NCBI GenBank assembly: GCA_026122225.1 | Contig: JANEZZ010002353.1 | Coordinates: forward strand, 186,001 to 250,000 | Source: Heloderma charlesbogerti | Taxonomy: Eukaryota; Chordata; Lepidosauria; Squamata; Helodermatidae | Direction: 5' to 3' | DNA length: 64,000 bases | Shown: piece by piece, positions 1 to 10,797 of the stretch | Position numbering within the stretch: position 1 is the first letter of the stretch | Layout of the letters: the number at the start of each line of letters is the position of its first letter | The notes under the pieces: model-generated | What the model saw: the letters and a program-made list of their open reading frames with translations, nothing else | Told to the model about the DNA's origin: nothing | Databases searched by the model: none | Position numbers and translations under genes: made by a program

Positions 1-1649
1 TGTCTCACTTCATGCCCTTTGGGAAGTGGTGGACTCCTTATTTTGCCAGCAGGGCTATTGTCCCATGTTGGCCTTTTGGTGGAGGCTGTGCTGTGCCACA
101 CCAGGGCTTTGGCTCCTGCACCATTGTGTTTAGGGGTTTTTTTCCCCACTCTGAGACAGGATTTCTGTTTGGGCCTCAATTTTCCAGAGCTTGCCAGCAT
201 TTCCTTTCTGGAAACATGAGCTCCCCATTGAGGTGGAGCTGCAAATATTATCTGATGCCACTAGGGGGCTGGGTCTTAGGGTCAATTAACAGGTTCTTTG
301 TGTGTGGAGTGGCAGACCCAAGGGTTGGCCCTCTTATCCTTCGGGATCCCATTCAATAGAACTTCTATTATACATGGCAGCACTTATATGGGCCATTTAA
401 TGCCTAATTCTTAATCTTTGCGTGTGAAGAGAAGGCCTCTATTCTTTTCTTTATAACATAGTCCTCCCTCAGTCTGGAAATCATGGCTCTGGTTGTAGCA
501 TTTAGTTGCACGGCCTCCAGTACAATATCTGGTTTCACATGCGGCATGTAACTGACTGAGGCAACGCCAGTGCCAGTGTTTTTGTGGCATGACCAGATGC
601 AAATGTTATGGTATGAGGGGCTCCCTGGGTGCTGGCACTTCCAGAGACCATGCCAGAGGTTCTCAAGGGAAGTGGTGAATTTAAGGTGGGCAACCCATGG
701 TACACCCCATAGAACACGGTACAAGGGCCTTCTATACCTGGGTAGATATGGAGTCTGTGGCCTTTGGCTCTGACATTCTTCTGTGGTGGTTGTTGCCATC
801 TTGGTAGTTGACCGTTATGGTCCCTCATCCATTCCTGGAGTGTAGGACTCCCAGCCTGGACTATTGGCAGCGAGCTGGCTGCATTTATCTTCTGGTCGAG
901 TCTGAGAGCAGCTTGACATACACCACAGAGTTTAGAGTCCAGGGCACCCTACGGAGATTGGCCAGTATCTGGCCTGATGATTTCATTGAAATATGTTGTT
1001 CACCCAAGCCCCCCCCCCATTTTTTCTCCACATCTGTGGGGCTGGCAGCCTTCAGTGAAGCTCCCTTTATGATGCAATCATCCCCTGCTGCATTATTGAC
1101 AGTTTTCTTGGGATGGTCTATTTTTCTTAATAGTGGTGGCAGCAGGGACAATGTGTAAAAATGGGCCTTCTAGTTGGGATATTCAATTCTCTCAACAGGA
1201 CATACATATCTGGCTTTGTTGGCCCAGGATCGGCCTGGGCTACAGGTGTAATACTGTCCTTATTTCCCATACAGATTATGGAATTGGGCTCAGTGGAGGC
1301 TGTGGTGGCTTCCGTTTGTGTTATGGGTGGGGAAAGCCCCCCCCCTTAACTAAAGTATTCATTTGGTGATCATGGGGGTGACTTGGGAGGTGGGAGGCCT
1401 TTTGAGCCTTTGCATTCCTTTCTTACTGGACCGCCTCCTTGGCCATCTCTCTTAGTTTGTACATGACAAAGTTCAGGTGGGGACAGGTGATGCTCCAAGG
1501 CCTTTCAATATATACATGCAGTTACTCCCGGGGCAATAAAGATGCAATGTTAAGTAGTGTTCAAGCTCACCTGTTGGTTTTCTTCCCTTAGATCATTGGA
1601 TTATTGGGAACTAGTGCATATGCTCACACACGGGCACACCACTATGTTT

Positions 1650-1915
1650 GGGCTGGACACAGCCTTTCCACATCAAACTGTGGAATCAGCTTTGACTCAG
1701 CCAATGTGCCTACATTCCACTGTTGGACAGGAGTGAAATGGCCAGACAGAGGGCTTCCAGGTCAAGCTGAGGAGCCATCATGGATGCAGATGGTGCCAAC
1801 ATTCAGTTGTTGGAGTGATGCACAGTGAGGGTCAGACAGAGGGTTCCCAGTTCAAGCGGTGGTGCCAGCCTGGACTTTCCTGGTTTGCCAACAGTCAAGT
1901 GTTGGACTGACACAG
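1650..1915. repeat. Three imperfect tandem repeats of about 88 bp
   Basis: Three successive blocks each end in a version of GTTGGA-(C/G)-TGA. The first two continue into CAGACAGAGGG followed by TTCCAG or TTCCCAG and TCAAGC. Divergence is roughly a quarter of positions by eye, so the amplification is old. It lies inside the unclassified block. Confidence 0.5.
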
Positions 1916-1941
1916 CTCGTGGTGGAAGAGCCTTTGGCTCA

Positions 1942-2315
1942 GTTTGCTTCCTAGGGCGAAATGGAGGGATGGCTGTGGCCAGCGAGCCATGGTGTGGGCC
2001 CTGCAGGAAGGCAACCAGGAAATAGCCGTGGGGCTATCTCTGCATGGGGATATGTGTATCCCTCATCCTGATCTAGGGGGGAACAACCTTGGTTGTGAAA
2101 GGCAAGGACCTCACCCTGTGGGCCTTGGCCAATTTCCAGGTTATCCAGTACAGTTGTCTAGGGATAACAATCAGTTGGTCTTGTTTGCTTCCTCAAATTA
2201 ATTGGAAGAATGTTTGTAACCAGAGGACCATGGAAAGGGCCCGTCAGAAAGTGAACTGGGAGATAGCCTTAGGGCTATATCTGAAGGGTGATGGGATCAT
2301 CTCATCCTGAAATTA
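1942..2315. repeat. Direct duplication of about 130 bp (1942-2074 and 2183-2315)
   Basis: Both copies start GTTTGCTTCCT, share ACCATGG/GCCATGG in the middle and GGGCTAT near the end, and finish with CATCCTGA. Spacing is about 241 bp. Read on plus, both give a similar peptide pattern (W, C, QR, M, A, then EIA-GL-L-GD). The duplicated stretch may therefore once have been coding, but the family is unknown. Confidence 0.5.
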
Positions 2316-2880
2316 TTAGGACATGGGGGGAGCTTTAAAGACAGGATGGCGTGCACCTGTCTGATTTGGCAATGACATATTTCTAATATTTCAAAGCGGC
2401 CTGGGAGAAGTGCTTCAGTGCAGGTGGGGGGAGTTTGACAAAGCAATAGCCTTGTCACTCCCGGTGGTGGTTAGGATGGGCAATGGGGACGAGAATAGGG
2501 ATGGTGAGCTTTCGGAGGCACTGTTCTGGTGACAGGTGACACCTGAGGCCTCTGCTCTGGGTTTCGCGGCCCATCTGGGGATAAGGTTACTTGTTAGGCC
2601 AACTCACCTCACCCATCGTGGCCCGGGGGGCCGTGATAGGGGAAAGTCTACCTCCACCTAAGGGGTAGCTCTGTGGGGTGGTGATGTTGACACTCCACTC
2701 CACAGGCTGTGAATGTTTTTTGCCCATTGCATGTCAGCTGGCAGCTGGCACAGATTAGTGCCCATCTTGGGTTCCCCCTTTGCAGATATTCCAATAAATG
2801 TGGCCCGATTTGTATCCAAGCACACGTGTCTGTCTCTTTATTACCCATCTCTGCTCGCAGTGGACTGAACAAACTCTTTT

Positions 2881-3582
2881 GAAACCCTACACTGTGCCTA
2901 CATTTGTACATGCAAGAATACTCATGAGTAATGCTGTTTTCTCTCTTCACTAAAAGAAAGGTGTAGTCTCTATTTTTTTAGCCTTGTGTGAACATGCAGG
3001 CTGGTAAACTCTCATTTGGCTTTGCCTTTCTCTGCTAACTGCCTTTCTAATAAGATGCAGCAATACCAAATAATTCCCATCAGAAATAAAGGACTGTCCT
3101 CTGTAAAAGAGGGTACGTGGCCACCCTGTCCTTAAAAAACAAACAAAAAACTCCTTCTATTTTCTGGTCATTTCACATGCAGTTTCTTTGTCCTTAGCCT
3201 TCCTGCTTCTGTCTCCCTTCTGTCCCAAGAAATATTGGCTCCCATCCTAACAGACTTTTCCATTATTTCACAGGCGCTCTGCTGCCTTCAGCATTCTGAA
3301 CCTGGGAGTTCTAAGGAGATGGAATATTTGTGATTTGCGACCATTCCTTGACATCCCATTTAGCTAAGCCAATGGATCAAAACAGCCTCACTGGGGTAAT
3401 AGCTTTGTTGCTATTTTCAGTAGACAGTGATGACTGTTTTATTCCAGCATGCTGTGCTGAGCCATTTATTTATTTACTGCATTTAGATACCAAGTTTCCT
3501 CCATTTGAATAGTACCTCTTCTGTAATGTTTTAAACTGCTGCCATTTTAAGGATCCACTGCTCCACCTTCTCACCACCACTG
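2881..3582. other. Unique sequence, no gene recognised
   Basis: No convincing exon is visible. A short stretch around 3090-3130 (GTCCTCT ... GTGGCCACCCTG) resembles the end of the GTGGCCACCCT DNA repeat seen at 36.5 and 44.3 kb. Confidence 0.4.
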
Positions 3583-4019
3583 TTTGTTTATTTATTATTC
3601 ATTTAAAATATTTCTTGGTTGTAGGAGCCCTTCCAAGGTGGCATACAATAATATAACACATAATAAAAATCAGTGCGGTATTAAAAACAGTAAAAACACA
3701 ATAAAAACAGTAAAAATGCAATAAAAATACCAATAGCAACAAACATTCTTAAAAAACAACAGACACCAACATAAAATAAAACTTATAACAGACAACTGCA
3801 GCTACAATCAGGTAAAACATAATCAGAGAATGACCAGAGTAAAGTAGTACATTTTCAGGCCCGTCTTAAAAGCCTGCAATAATGGGGCCTGGTGGACCCC
3901 TGATGGCAACTTATTCCAGAGGTGTGGGGCCACTGCAGAAAAAGCCCTCTCTCATGTGGTCACCCACCGAACTGCTTTCACAGGTGGGCAAATGAGAAGA
4001 GCCTCTCCTGCTGATCTTA
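3583..4019 (-). mobile_element. L2-type LINE, 3' portion, segment 1
   Basis: On the minus strand this is the 3' end of a CR1/L2-clade LINE: decayed C-terminal ORF2 sequence and an A-rich tail ending at the left. It joins the segment at 4413-4660 once the MITE at 4020-4412 is removed. Plus-strand wording (library of 'ATTCCAGAGGTGTGGGGCCAC') is typical of this abundant squamate LINE. Confidence 0.65.
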
Positions 4020-4412
4020 GGGCATCTCTGCATCAGCCTAAACTCTTGCATTTAAAACGGGGCTTTCTGCTTCCGTTTTAGATGCAGGATCACAACTGAC
4101 TCCTTTTACACGCGCTTCCTTTCCCCCCTCCCCTTTCCCCCTTGTTCTCCCCATATCTGTGTCTTCCATTCTCTTTCATTGATCTCGCTCCTCTTCTTGC
4201 CGCTTTAACTCTTTTGACGGGGGGAAACGAATGACGAGGAATACAACAGGGTAATTTGATATAGATCATTATCTGTGATCTATTTAAAAATGCAGCAAAG
4301 GGCATTTCATGAAGGAGATGCCTGGGATGATCACTGCGTCACGTAAAGAGCCCACAAACTTCCATGAAGGAGCCATCTCAACTGCAGGATAAAGACCAGT
4401 GTGAAGGAGCCC
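4020..4412. mobile_element. PIF/Harbinger-like MITE, 393 bp, TSD TTA
   Basis: The element starts GGGCATCTCT and ends GAAGGAGCCC, with imperfect inverted ends. It is flanked by TTA at 4017-4019 and 4413-4415, the three-base target duplication usual for PIF/Harbinger. It interrupts an L2 LINE, and removing it restores a continuous LINE sequence. The same family occurs at 10798-11568 and 35062-35449. No transposase is encoded. Confidence 0.75.
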
Positions 4413-4660
4413 TTAGAGTGTGAACAGGCTGATATGGGTGAAGGTAGTCCTTCAAGTAATTTGGTCCCAACCCATTTAAGGCTTTAAAGGTCAAAACCAG
4501 CACTTTAAATTGGGCTTGGAAACACACCGGTAACCAGTGCAACTGGCGCAGTAAAGGTGTTGCATGATTGAATTGCCTTGCCCACACCAACACCCAGGTG
4601 GCAGACGGGTGGGTGGTACACCAGCAGAATCCTAACCCTGTTTTGGATGCCCAGGGCTAG
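4413..4660 (-). mobile_element. L2-type LINE, ORF2 C-terminal remnant, segment 2
   Basis: The minus strand reads HWLPV, FKVLVLTFKALNGLGP and YLKDYL in order. This is the characteristic post-RT segment of CR1/L2-clade ORF2. It is a pseudogene remnant, 3'-continuous with 3583-4019 and truncated on its 5' side near a CR1 tail. Confidence 0.75.
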
Positions 4661-4722
4661 AATCATAGAATAGTAGGGTTGGAAGGGGCCTACAAGACCA
4701 TTGGGTCCAACCCCCATTGGGT
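4661..4722 (-). mobile_element. CR1 LINE 3' end
   Basis: The sequence starts AATCATAGAATAGTAGGGTTGGAAGGGGCC and continues to TCCAACCCCC. This is the reverse complement of the well-known amniote CR1 3' terminus with its ATTCTATGATT tail. Only about 60 bp remain. Confidence 0.8.
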
Positions 4723-4759
4723 CTAAGTATTGAGTCTAGGTAGAAGCACTAAAAAAAAA

Positions 4760-5330
4760 GCAAAAGTGGCTGACTGTTGGATGGCGTATCTGACTAGGGA
4801 GATGAAATCCTTATAGACCAAGGCTACCTTCCCTCCCTGTCCTGTCTGTCAAGCTTGGTGCTGCACAAGGAGCTTGGTGGACACATTTGGGGGAGTTGAC
4901 CCCTCCCCCAATCAGGTTTCGACAACACAGGCCAGGTCGGCATGCTCCTCAGCTACCAGGTAGAGATGGTACAACCTTTCCCATTAGCTGATCCCGCATT
5001 TGTCGGCAGCACCTTCAGGCTAGAGGGGACTGCAGGCAAGCCACCAAAATTATTGAGGTTGGAAGGAAGACCAGAAGGGGATTTCAGCATGCAGATGTCT
5101 CAGTTACCTTCCCCTCACCTGATGTCATCACCTTCTACCTCCATAACAACCTCTGTCCAGCATTATAGTGGCCCCAACGTCCTCCACTGCTAGACACATT
5201 GCAAGCCTCAGTTGACCCCCCCCAAAAGCCACCAAAAGCTCAAACCCACCGAACTGAACTAATGGTGGTGACCCGCAATTTAATACACCAGCTAGATATT
5301 ACATGGTGAGGAGGGAGGGGAAAAGAGTCT
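4760..5330 (-). mobile_element. LINE endonuclease-region remnant (L2/CR1 type)
   Basis: Reading minus, patches resembling VVETW followed by a GGGVN-like stretch, and later REG--GLVY-like residues, match the order found in the apurinic-type endonuclease of CR1/L2 LINEs. Stops and frame changes are frequent. It may be the 5' part of the same LINE as 3583-4660, with the RT domain deleted. Confidence 0.4.
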
Positions 5331-6080
5331 GACCCATCCGCTTATCTCCCCCCCCCCCTCAAAGGGGTAACCTCTTTGGAGGCAATATGCCACCAGTGGC
5401 AGCCTTCCAGATAAACCCCACCTCCCAGGAAGATCCTATGCCTCCAACAAACAGAGGTAAGTCCTTCTTGGGGGTGGGGGTGGAGGGGGGGTCCTCCAGG
5501 CCTCTCTTGCTGTTTTCTAAGGGCTGGTGTTGATAGCTGATGTAGCTTTCTCTTGAAACAGCATTTGCAGCCTGCCAGGCTCAATGGCAGTGCCTCTAGC
5601 CAGGAGCAGATGTTCCTGCTGCTAAGATTGCTGCTATATTGTCTGGGCCAGAGTGAGAGGCAGGTGAGCAAAGAGGTTGCAATGGTGAAGAAGGAGAGCA
5701 ACTTCAGGGGCTCTTGTGAGTGGGCCCCTGCTGAGCTGTGGGCCCTCAGCCAGTGCCCAACCATGCCTGCCCTTGACAGAAGCCCTGAACCTGGCTCACC
5801 CACCCAGATTCATGGACCCCAGGGTGGTGGAGTGGCTCCAGAAGGCCTTCCTCAACACCTGAAGAGGTGTGGGCAGATGGGGAGAGATAGTAATCACACT
5901 AGCTCTCATGACTAGGCCAGGCTCACCTTAATTCAAGGCAGGGACTGTCGTTAAACGGATCCTACATCAGTCGTAGCATCCTGCATTGAGTTGCAACTCT
6001 TGTTAGGTTAACATTAAAGAAAATTGTGGCCCTAGTTCACCCAACGACACGTGCCTTGTCTCATTATTTCTGGGTGTGGG
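5331..6080 (+). repeat. Second copy of retroelement 3' region and tail
   Basis: A plus frame at 5553-5915 (120 codons) has no recognised domain. At about 6015-6080 the tail (TTGTGGCCCTAG, CCCAACGACACGTGCC, TTGTCTCATTATTTC) aligns with the tail at about 2791-2845. The two are evidently ends of one family. Family class is unresolved. Confidence 0.4.
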
Positions 6081-7095
6081 TGCAAAGACAATAAGATAAT
6101 CCTTACAGAAGAGAAAATAATGTATATGGTCCAACACTATTTGTTCTTCTTCCCTTCCCATCCCTTTTCCTTGTGTACTGTGTCCTTTTATACTTAAACT
6201 TGTGGGCAGGGAACTCTCTTGCTTTACTGATTCAATGTAAGCCTCGCAGGGAATTTTTTTTGTCTGAGTAGTGGGATAAAAAAATACTTTAGATAAATAA
6301 TAAATTATCTTAACAATTAGTATTCCAGCATACTATGAATAATATCTATTTCTCAGCAAATTTGTCTGGCTGTGCCTCTTCCTTTACTCTCATAAAACAC
6401 ATCAATACCTGGTTAAGAGGACTACAGTCTGGGCCCTTTGATACCTGTCTACTCAAGAGGGTGTAGTTGGAGATTTCCAAGAGGCAACATTTATTTTAGT
6501 GGACATCAATAAACAAGTTACTGCCTCAAGCTTGTGTTCAAGAATGATATTCTGCACAAACTAGTATTGAATCAAATGCACCTGGAGACACAAAAAGCAG
6601 TTGTTTATTATTTCCTGGTATGCTTTGCACAGAGAGAGTGCAATGAAGAGATGTTAAGGTGAAATGTAGTTCTGTGTTTTTTTTAACCCCACTGGATTGT
6701 TTGGTTAAAGTAATCCCATTACTTTTTACTCTGATAGACTTTAGGAAGTTGAAAATGTTCACATGCATAGAGACATATTGCTTTGCTGCCTTGCAATTCT
6801 GGGTGAATACAGGGCACCGAGCCAAAACCAACCTGATAAAATCTTTCAGGAACTTTACAATGTCACATACTTATGCAAATACCTGGGATGTTTATAGCAA
6901 CTGGCTCTACAACAAACCCTCAAGGTTTCAATTAGACACAGTGAGCCAAGCACATAGAGAAATTGTATGTGTGTGTGTGTGTGTGTGTGATTACAAAGCA
7001 TCCGCACACTCTAAAAGTGGTGTGACATCTATTGCTAATAAAGATGTCCATCCTTTAGTCAGAAAATCACTGATTCTCACAATAGGCATCTTCTA
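6081..7095. other. Unique AT-rich sequence with a (GT)n tract
   Basis: No gene is recognised. A (GT)n run of about 22 bp lies at 6968-6989. The plus frame at 6659-7096 crosses that run and has no domain, so it is taken as chance. Confidence 0.5.
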
Positions 7096-7097
7096 AG

Positions 7098-7625
7098 ATT
7101 ATTTCTGGGTGCAGCACAATAAGTATATAGACAGACTGGAATGGGTTCAGAGAAGGGCAACAAACATGGTCAGTGGTATGGAAAACAAAGAGTCCTGTGG
7201 GAAAAGGTTGAAGGAACTGGGTAAATATACCCAGGAACTGGGTATATTTACCCTGGAAAAGAGAAGGCTGAGGGAGAATAATATCACTCTCAAATTCCTG
7301 AAGGGCTGGCACACAGAAGGGGGAAAAGGTGTGCTCTCTGCTGCCCCAGAAAATAGGACTAGATCTAATGGGTTTATGTTGTTGTTGTCGTTCAGTCGTG
7401 TCCGACTCTTCGTGACTGCATGGACCAAATTGTGGATGAACACCAAGAGAGATGTCTTGATGGTAAGAACAGTTTGACAATGTAAACAATGACTTAGAGA
7501 AGTGCGAATGAGCTCTCCCTCGCTGGAGGTTTTCAAGCAGAGGCAGGACAGCTATCAGTTGGGGATGTCTAGTTCTTGATTTTTTGCATCGAGCAGGAGT
7601 TGGACTAGAATAGATGGTCTACAAA
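7098..7625 (+). mobile_element. CR1 LINE, ORF2 C-terminus and 3' end, interrupted
   Basis: The order is: GACTGGAATGGGTTCAGAGAAGGGC, a RLKELG-like stretch, LEKRRLRENN, ...KFLKGWHTE, AGGTTTTCAAGCAGAGG, and finally GAGCAGGAGTTGGACTAGA. This is the degenerate C-terminus and 3' UTR of CR1. A BovB-derived fragment splits it at 7378-7445. It is not coding now. Confidence 0.75.
7378..7445 (-). mobile_element. BovB 3'-end fragment (or BovB-tailed SINE)
   Basis: TTGTTGTCGTTCAGTCG followed by TCCGACTCTTCGTGACT and CATGGACCA is the reverse complement of the BovB 3' terminus present at 29930-29980 and 49470-49515. It is only about 60 bp, so a Sauria-type SINE with a BovB tail cannot be excluded. Confidence 0.7.
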
Positions 7626-7653
7626 GCGCCCTCCCACTCTGTCACCATTATTC

Positions 7654-7759
7654 CAGCCTTCCCCAACTTGGTGCCCTCCAGATGTGTTGGACCACAACTC
7701 CCAGAATCCTCCAGCCAGATGTCCAACACATCTGGAGGGCACCAAGTTGGAGAAAGTTG
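7654..7759. mobile_element. hAT-type hairpin MITE, 106 bp, TSD CATTATTC
   Basis: The arms 7663-7692 and 7721-7750 are perfect 30-bp inverted repeats (CCAACTTGGTGCCC ... ). A perfect 8-bp duplication CATTATTC flanks it at 7646-7653 and 7760-7767, as expected for hAT transposition. The core contains CACAACTCCCAGAAT. Perfect arms and duplication suggest a relatively recent insertion or gene-conversion between arms. Confidence 0.8.
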
Positions 7760-8313
7760 CATTATTCTATTATTTTGTTGTTGTTTAATGAATGGAACTT
7801 TTAATTATCTGTTTAAACTAGTAATGCTAGTAATCCCAATGTAGGGTCCATATAAATTTCATTTTCTTTTGTATGTGTCAGCCTAGTATCCTGTTGGGGA
7901 GCTTTTGAGCCATGTCAATGTGATCTTGCATTTTTATACTCTTTTTACTCTTGTATTTTTGTTCACCATTTTTACCATATCTTATATTACTATTTTTATG
8001 GTAGTCCATTTTAGCTTATTCTCCTACTTGTATTGTATTGTATTTTAAATATATCAGATTGAGGTGGCTTATCACGTTTAGCAATAAAGGTAATTCCTAT
8101 TTGTGTTATTTTTATGCCTTTTGTTGCATATTTACGTTGTAAGTGGCAATGGGTGCTCAATAAGCAGACGCTTTTATGCCATTAAGTAGAGTGAGAATTC
8201 ACCAGTCACAAGTGCATTCATTCCACTACATCATCAGATCAGTCCTTTGTCACACTCAAGGCTGGCTCACCCATAGATGTTCCTCAAGTAGCAACTTGCA
8301 TGTGTGAAGGAGC
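7760..8313. other. Unique AT-rich sequence
   Basis: No gene is recognised. The stretch at 8040-8100 (GAGGTGGCTTATCACG ... AATAAAGG) may be a LINE 3' tail, which is too decayed to assign. Confidence 0.4.
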
Positions 8314-8765
8314 TAGGCATGTTGGAGAAATCTGTTTGAGGGGTTGAGTTTGATAAGCGTTCCTCATTTCAGCCCCCTGGACTTCGTTCTGGTTCCCGCT
8401 ACTGTACCTGACTCAGTCTGCTGCAAGCTGGGCCAGTTTGTGGATTTTCCAGACCTTTTGTGCATTTGGGGAATTTGTGCAAATGTCTGAGCAATTTGGG
8501 CAAAAAACAGCCAAATTTGTGCAAATTCAGCCGTAATTTCTGTAAATTGCTTAGAAATTTGTGCAAACTGCTCAGAAATGTGCACAAATTGCTCAGAGAT
8601 TTGTGCAAACTGCAGAACCTGTGGTGGGGGGAAATGCACAAAAAAAGTTCCCGGAGTTTGGGGAAAAGCCTAAGGCTTGGCTTGCAAATGCAAACCGAGT
8701 TGTACACATCACAGAACTCCATAGAGTAAAAAAAAAACTCGATTTCCCAGAGACGGACATCCCTA
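8314..8765. mobile_element. TAGGGATGT-family hAT element a, 452 bp
   Basis: The ends are TAGGCATGTT and GGACATCCCTA, and a perfect 8-bp duplication GAAGGAGC flanks it at 8306-8313 and 8766-8773. The interior from about 8450 to 8620 is a degenerate array of AATTTGTGCAAAT-like units separated by short variable spacers. In translation the array gives repetitive Q-I/F peptides that are not a real protein. Confidence 0.8.
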
Positions 8766-8824
8766 GAAGGAGCCATTCCAGGTCAAATATCACAGGCAGA
8801 ACTTTCACACCACCTTTGTGATAT

Positions 8825-8990
8825 GCTACACTAGTGCAGTTTAGTAGCTAGAATCTTAGACTGCAGAAATCTAGGTCCAAATGCCTACTCAGCCACAAAC
8901 GTCTGATTACTTTCAGCCAATCATGAGCCTAACCTACCTCAGAGGACTGATGTGAAGGGAAAAGGTCAGGCCCTGTATGCTGCCATTTGC
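8825..8990 (+). mobile_element. tRNA-derived SINE with MIR-like core (decayed)
   Basis: The block runs AGTTTAGTAGCTAGAATCTTAGA (A-box like), CTAGGTCCAAATGCC (B-box like), ACTCAGCCAC, CAGCCAATC and CCTAACCTACCTCAGAGG. This is the same order as the better preserved SINE at 42421-42655, without its 3' tail. Confidence 0.65.
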
Positions 8991-10268
8991 TGCCTCAGCT
9001 TTGAGCCTTGAAGCATTGAGAAATCAGGTGATGAAAAAATAAGCAATGTAAACGCATGAAGCAGTGCTCTGTCCTAGAACACTACAAAGCTGTAGTGTGT
9101 CTGTTTCACATGTAAAATGGCAGCCAACTTGAGGTTGTCATGATTTGCATATTCAAAGGAGAACCACAGACAGTTCCTTGCTTCCTGATGAGTGTACTTG
9201 TATGACACATGGTATAGACACATGTTACTGTCACAATCATACTTTACACGTTGGGCAGAGCAAGTGTATGTTTCCTGTCTGAGGCTGTAGACACTTCTGT
9301 GACTTCAGTAGGGGGAATCCAGACCTCATAGATGTCAAAAAGGGGGCGTTCTGGTGGCTGGGGAAGGGAGGAGAGAGAGGGGAGGTCAAGATCCACAGAA
9401 TCCTATGGCTTCTCTATCACCTGCTCCCACCCACCACTGGTAAATGAGGCTCAGCTATCTGGGGATTTCTTTTGGGAGGAACAGGAGGCAAAATCGCCTC
9501 CATCCTCCTTCTGCCCTGCCAACAACAGGGCATAGGATTTTTGGAGGCTTCTTTACTCTAAGTAAAGGCTTGTACTCTAAGTGTATGTGTAAAAAGCATG
9601 TGTGTGTGTGTGTGTGTGTGTGGCAGGTGTTATACCTAATCCACTTAATTTGTAAGTGGCCTTGAGGGACAAGCCAGGGACAAATCTGTATTAGAATGTA
9701 CCAAGATCTTTGCAGTGTGCAAAGCAGAAGAGGTGGGGAACATTAGCTGTGGAGTTGCATTAAATCATAAGATTAAAAATAAATAAATGACTGAAGTATG
9801 TCCTGTGTGCTTGTCTAAGCAAGGGCCAGCCCTGCTGAGAGACAATCCCTTTCCCCACCTGGTGGAAACCGCCCCGGGGAAGCTTCCCAGTGTTCAGTTA
9901 CTTAACCAGAGAACATTGCTCAAGTTAATGTGTTTCATTTCCAGACCCGTGTGGAGATTCCAGATGAACAATCAAAGGGGTGAAAAGGGAAGCCTCACCC
10001 AGGGTTGTTGTTGTGTGTGTTTTTTTGCAATGAGCTTGAATAAAAATTGAGTGACAATGAATTGCATCCAAGGCACATGGAGTACCTAATAATGTTCCTC
10101 TGTATTCTAGGTGTTGATTAATTGCTGGGTTATGTGGTGTGGCAGTAGAAGGTTATAAAGTAATCTCTGATTATTCTTTGCATCACTAGCTAGAGCTCCT
10201 CCCAGCAAATGAAGGAGAAACAAGCACAAAACCCTCAATGCCACGAAGCTGGGTCCGATCAACATTAA
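8991..10268. other. Unique sequence with (TG)n at 9599-9622
   Basis: No exon with plausible splice signals was identified. A clean (TG)n microsatellite of about 24 bp is the only clear repeat. Confidence 0.5.
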
Positions 10269-10580
10269 GGGGTTCATCACGTGAGGCTGAAATCCTGCAT
10301 CCTTACCGGGGCTTTCTGCTTCCAGATTCTTTGTGGGATTAAGATTGGTTCCTTTACATGGGTGGACACATGCTTTGAATCAAGGACTTCCTTTGTCAGC
10401 AAGTTCTATATGTTTCATTTTACAGCCACTAGATTGCACTGTGATTATAGCGCAACACCATCATTACACACAGCCACAGGAGGGGCCCTGAAGGTTGATG
10501 ATGTCGTGTAAAGGACCTGCAAACTTCCATGAGCAACCAATCTTGATCACACACGATATAAGCCCCATGTGAAGAAGCTC
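10269..10580. mobile_element. PIF/Harbinger-like MITE, 312 bp, TSD TAA
   Basis: It starts GGGGTTCATCACGTG and ends ATGTGAAGAAGCTC, which are inverted imperfect ends, with TAA at 10266-10268 and 10581-10583. Internal GGGGCTTTCTGCTTCC links it to the family at 4020, 10798 and 35062, but the middle has diverged. Confidence 0.7.
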
Positions 10581-10583
10581 TAA

Positions 10584-10716
10584 AGCTGCAATTCTATGCA
10601 TGTTTAGAGAGAAAAAAGTCCTACAACCTCCAGCATCGCTCCAGCCAGCTACGCCAGCTGGGGCATGTTGGGAATTGTGGACTTTTTTCTGTCTAATTAT
10701 GCATAAGATTTCACCC
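10584..10716. mobile_element. Palindromic Harbinger MITE, 133 bp, TSD TAA
   Basis: It starts AGCTGCAATTCTATGCATG and ends CATAAGATTTCACCC, and is followed by TAA at 10717-10719. The preceding TAA (10581-10583) is shared with the neighbouring MITE. It is a diverged copy of the near-perfect hairpin at 23102-23234. Confidence 0.7.
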
Positions 10717-10797
10717 TAACAGTGCAATCCTAAATGGGGCTGGGGAAAAGCAAAGTGGCAGCTCTCCTACCTCACCCCAAACCCTAAGCATGACTCA

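Larger units (their letters stand above)
1..2880. repeat. Unclassified decayed retroelement-like block
   Basis: This GC-rich block has short broken frames on both strands and no clean gene. The minus strand between about 400 and 1150 holds two fairly long frames, but I recognise no domain in them. The right end carries an AATAAA signal at about 2791 followed by a tail (TGTGGCCC, then CACACGTGTCTGTCTC, then TTATT) that recurs near 6030-6080, so the right end looks like the 3' end of a retroelement reading plus. Internal tandem duplications lie at 1650-1915 and 1942-2315. A DIRS-type or LTR element is possible, but no reverse transcriptase or recombinase motif was seen. Confidence 0.4.

Noticed and set aside
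5553..5915. 120-codon plus frame as a host gene
   Set aside because: It lies within a repeat-like block sharing its tail with 1-2880, and no domain is recognised.
8364..8821. Repetitive Q-F/I-rich frames that look like a coiled-coil or repeat protein
   Set aside because: They lie inside hAT element a and translate its AATTTGTGCAAAT array; frames exist on both strands.
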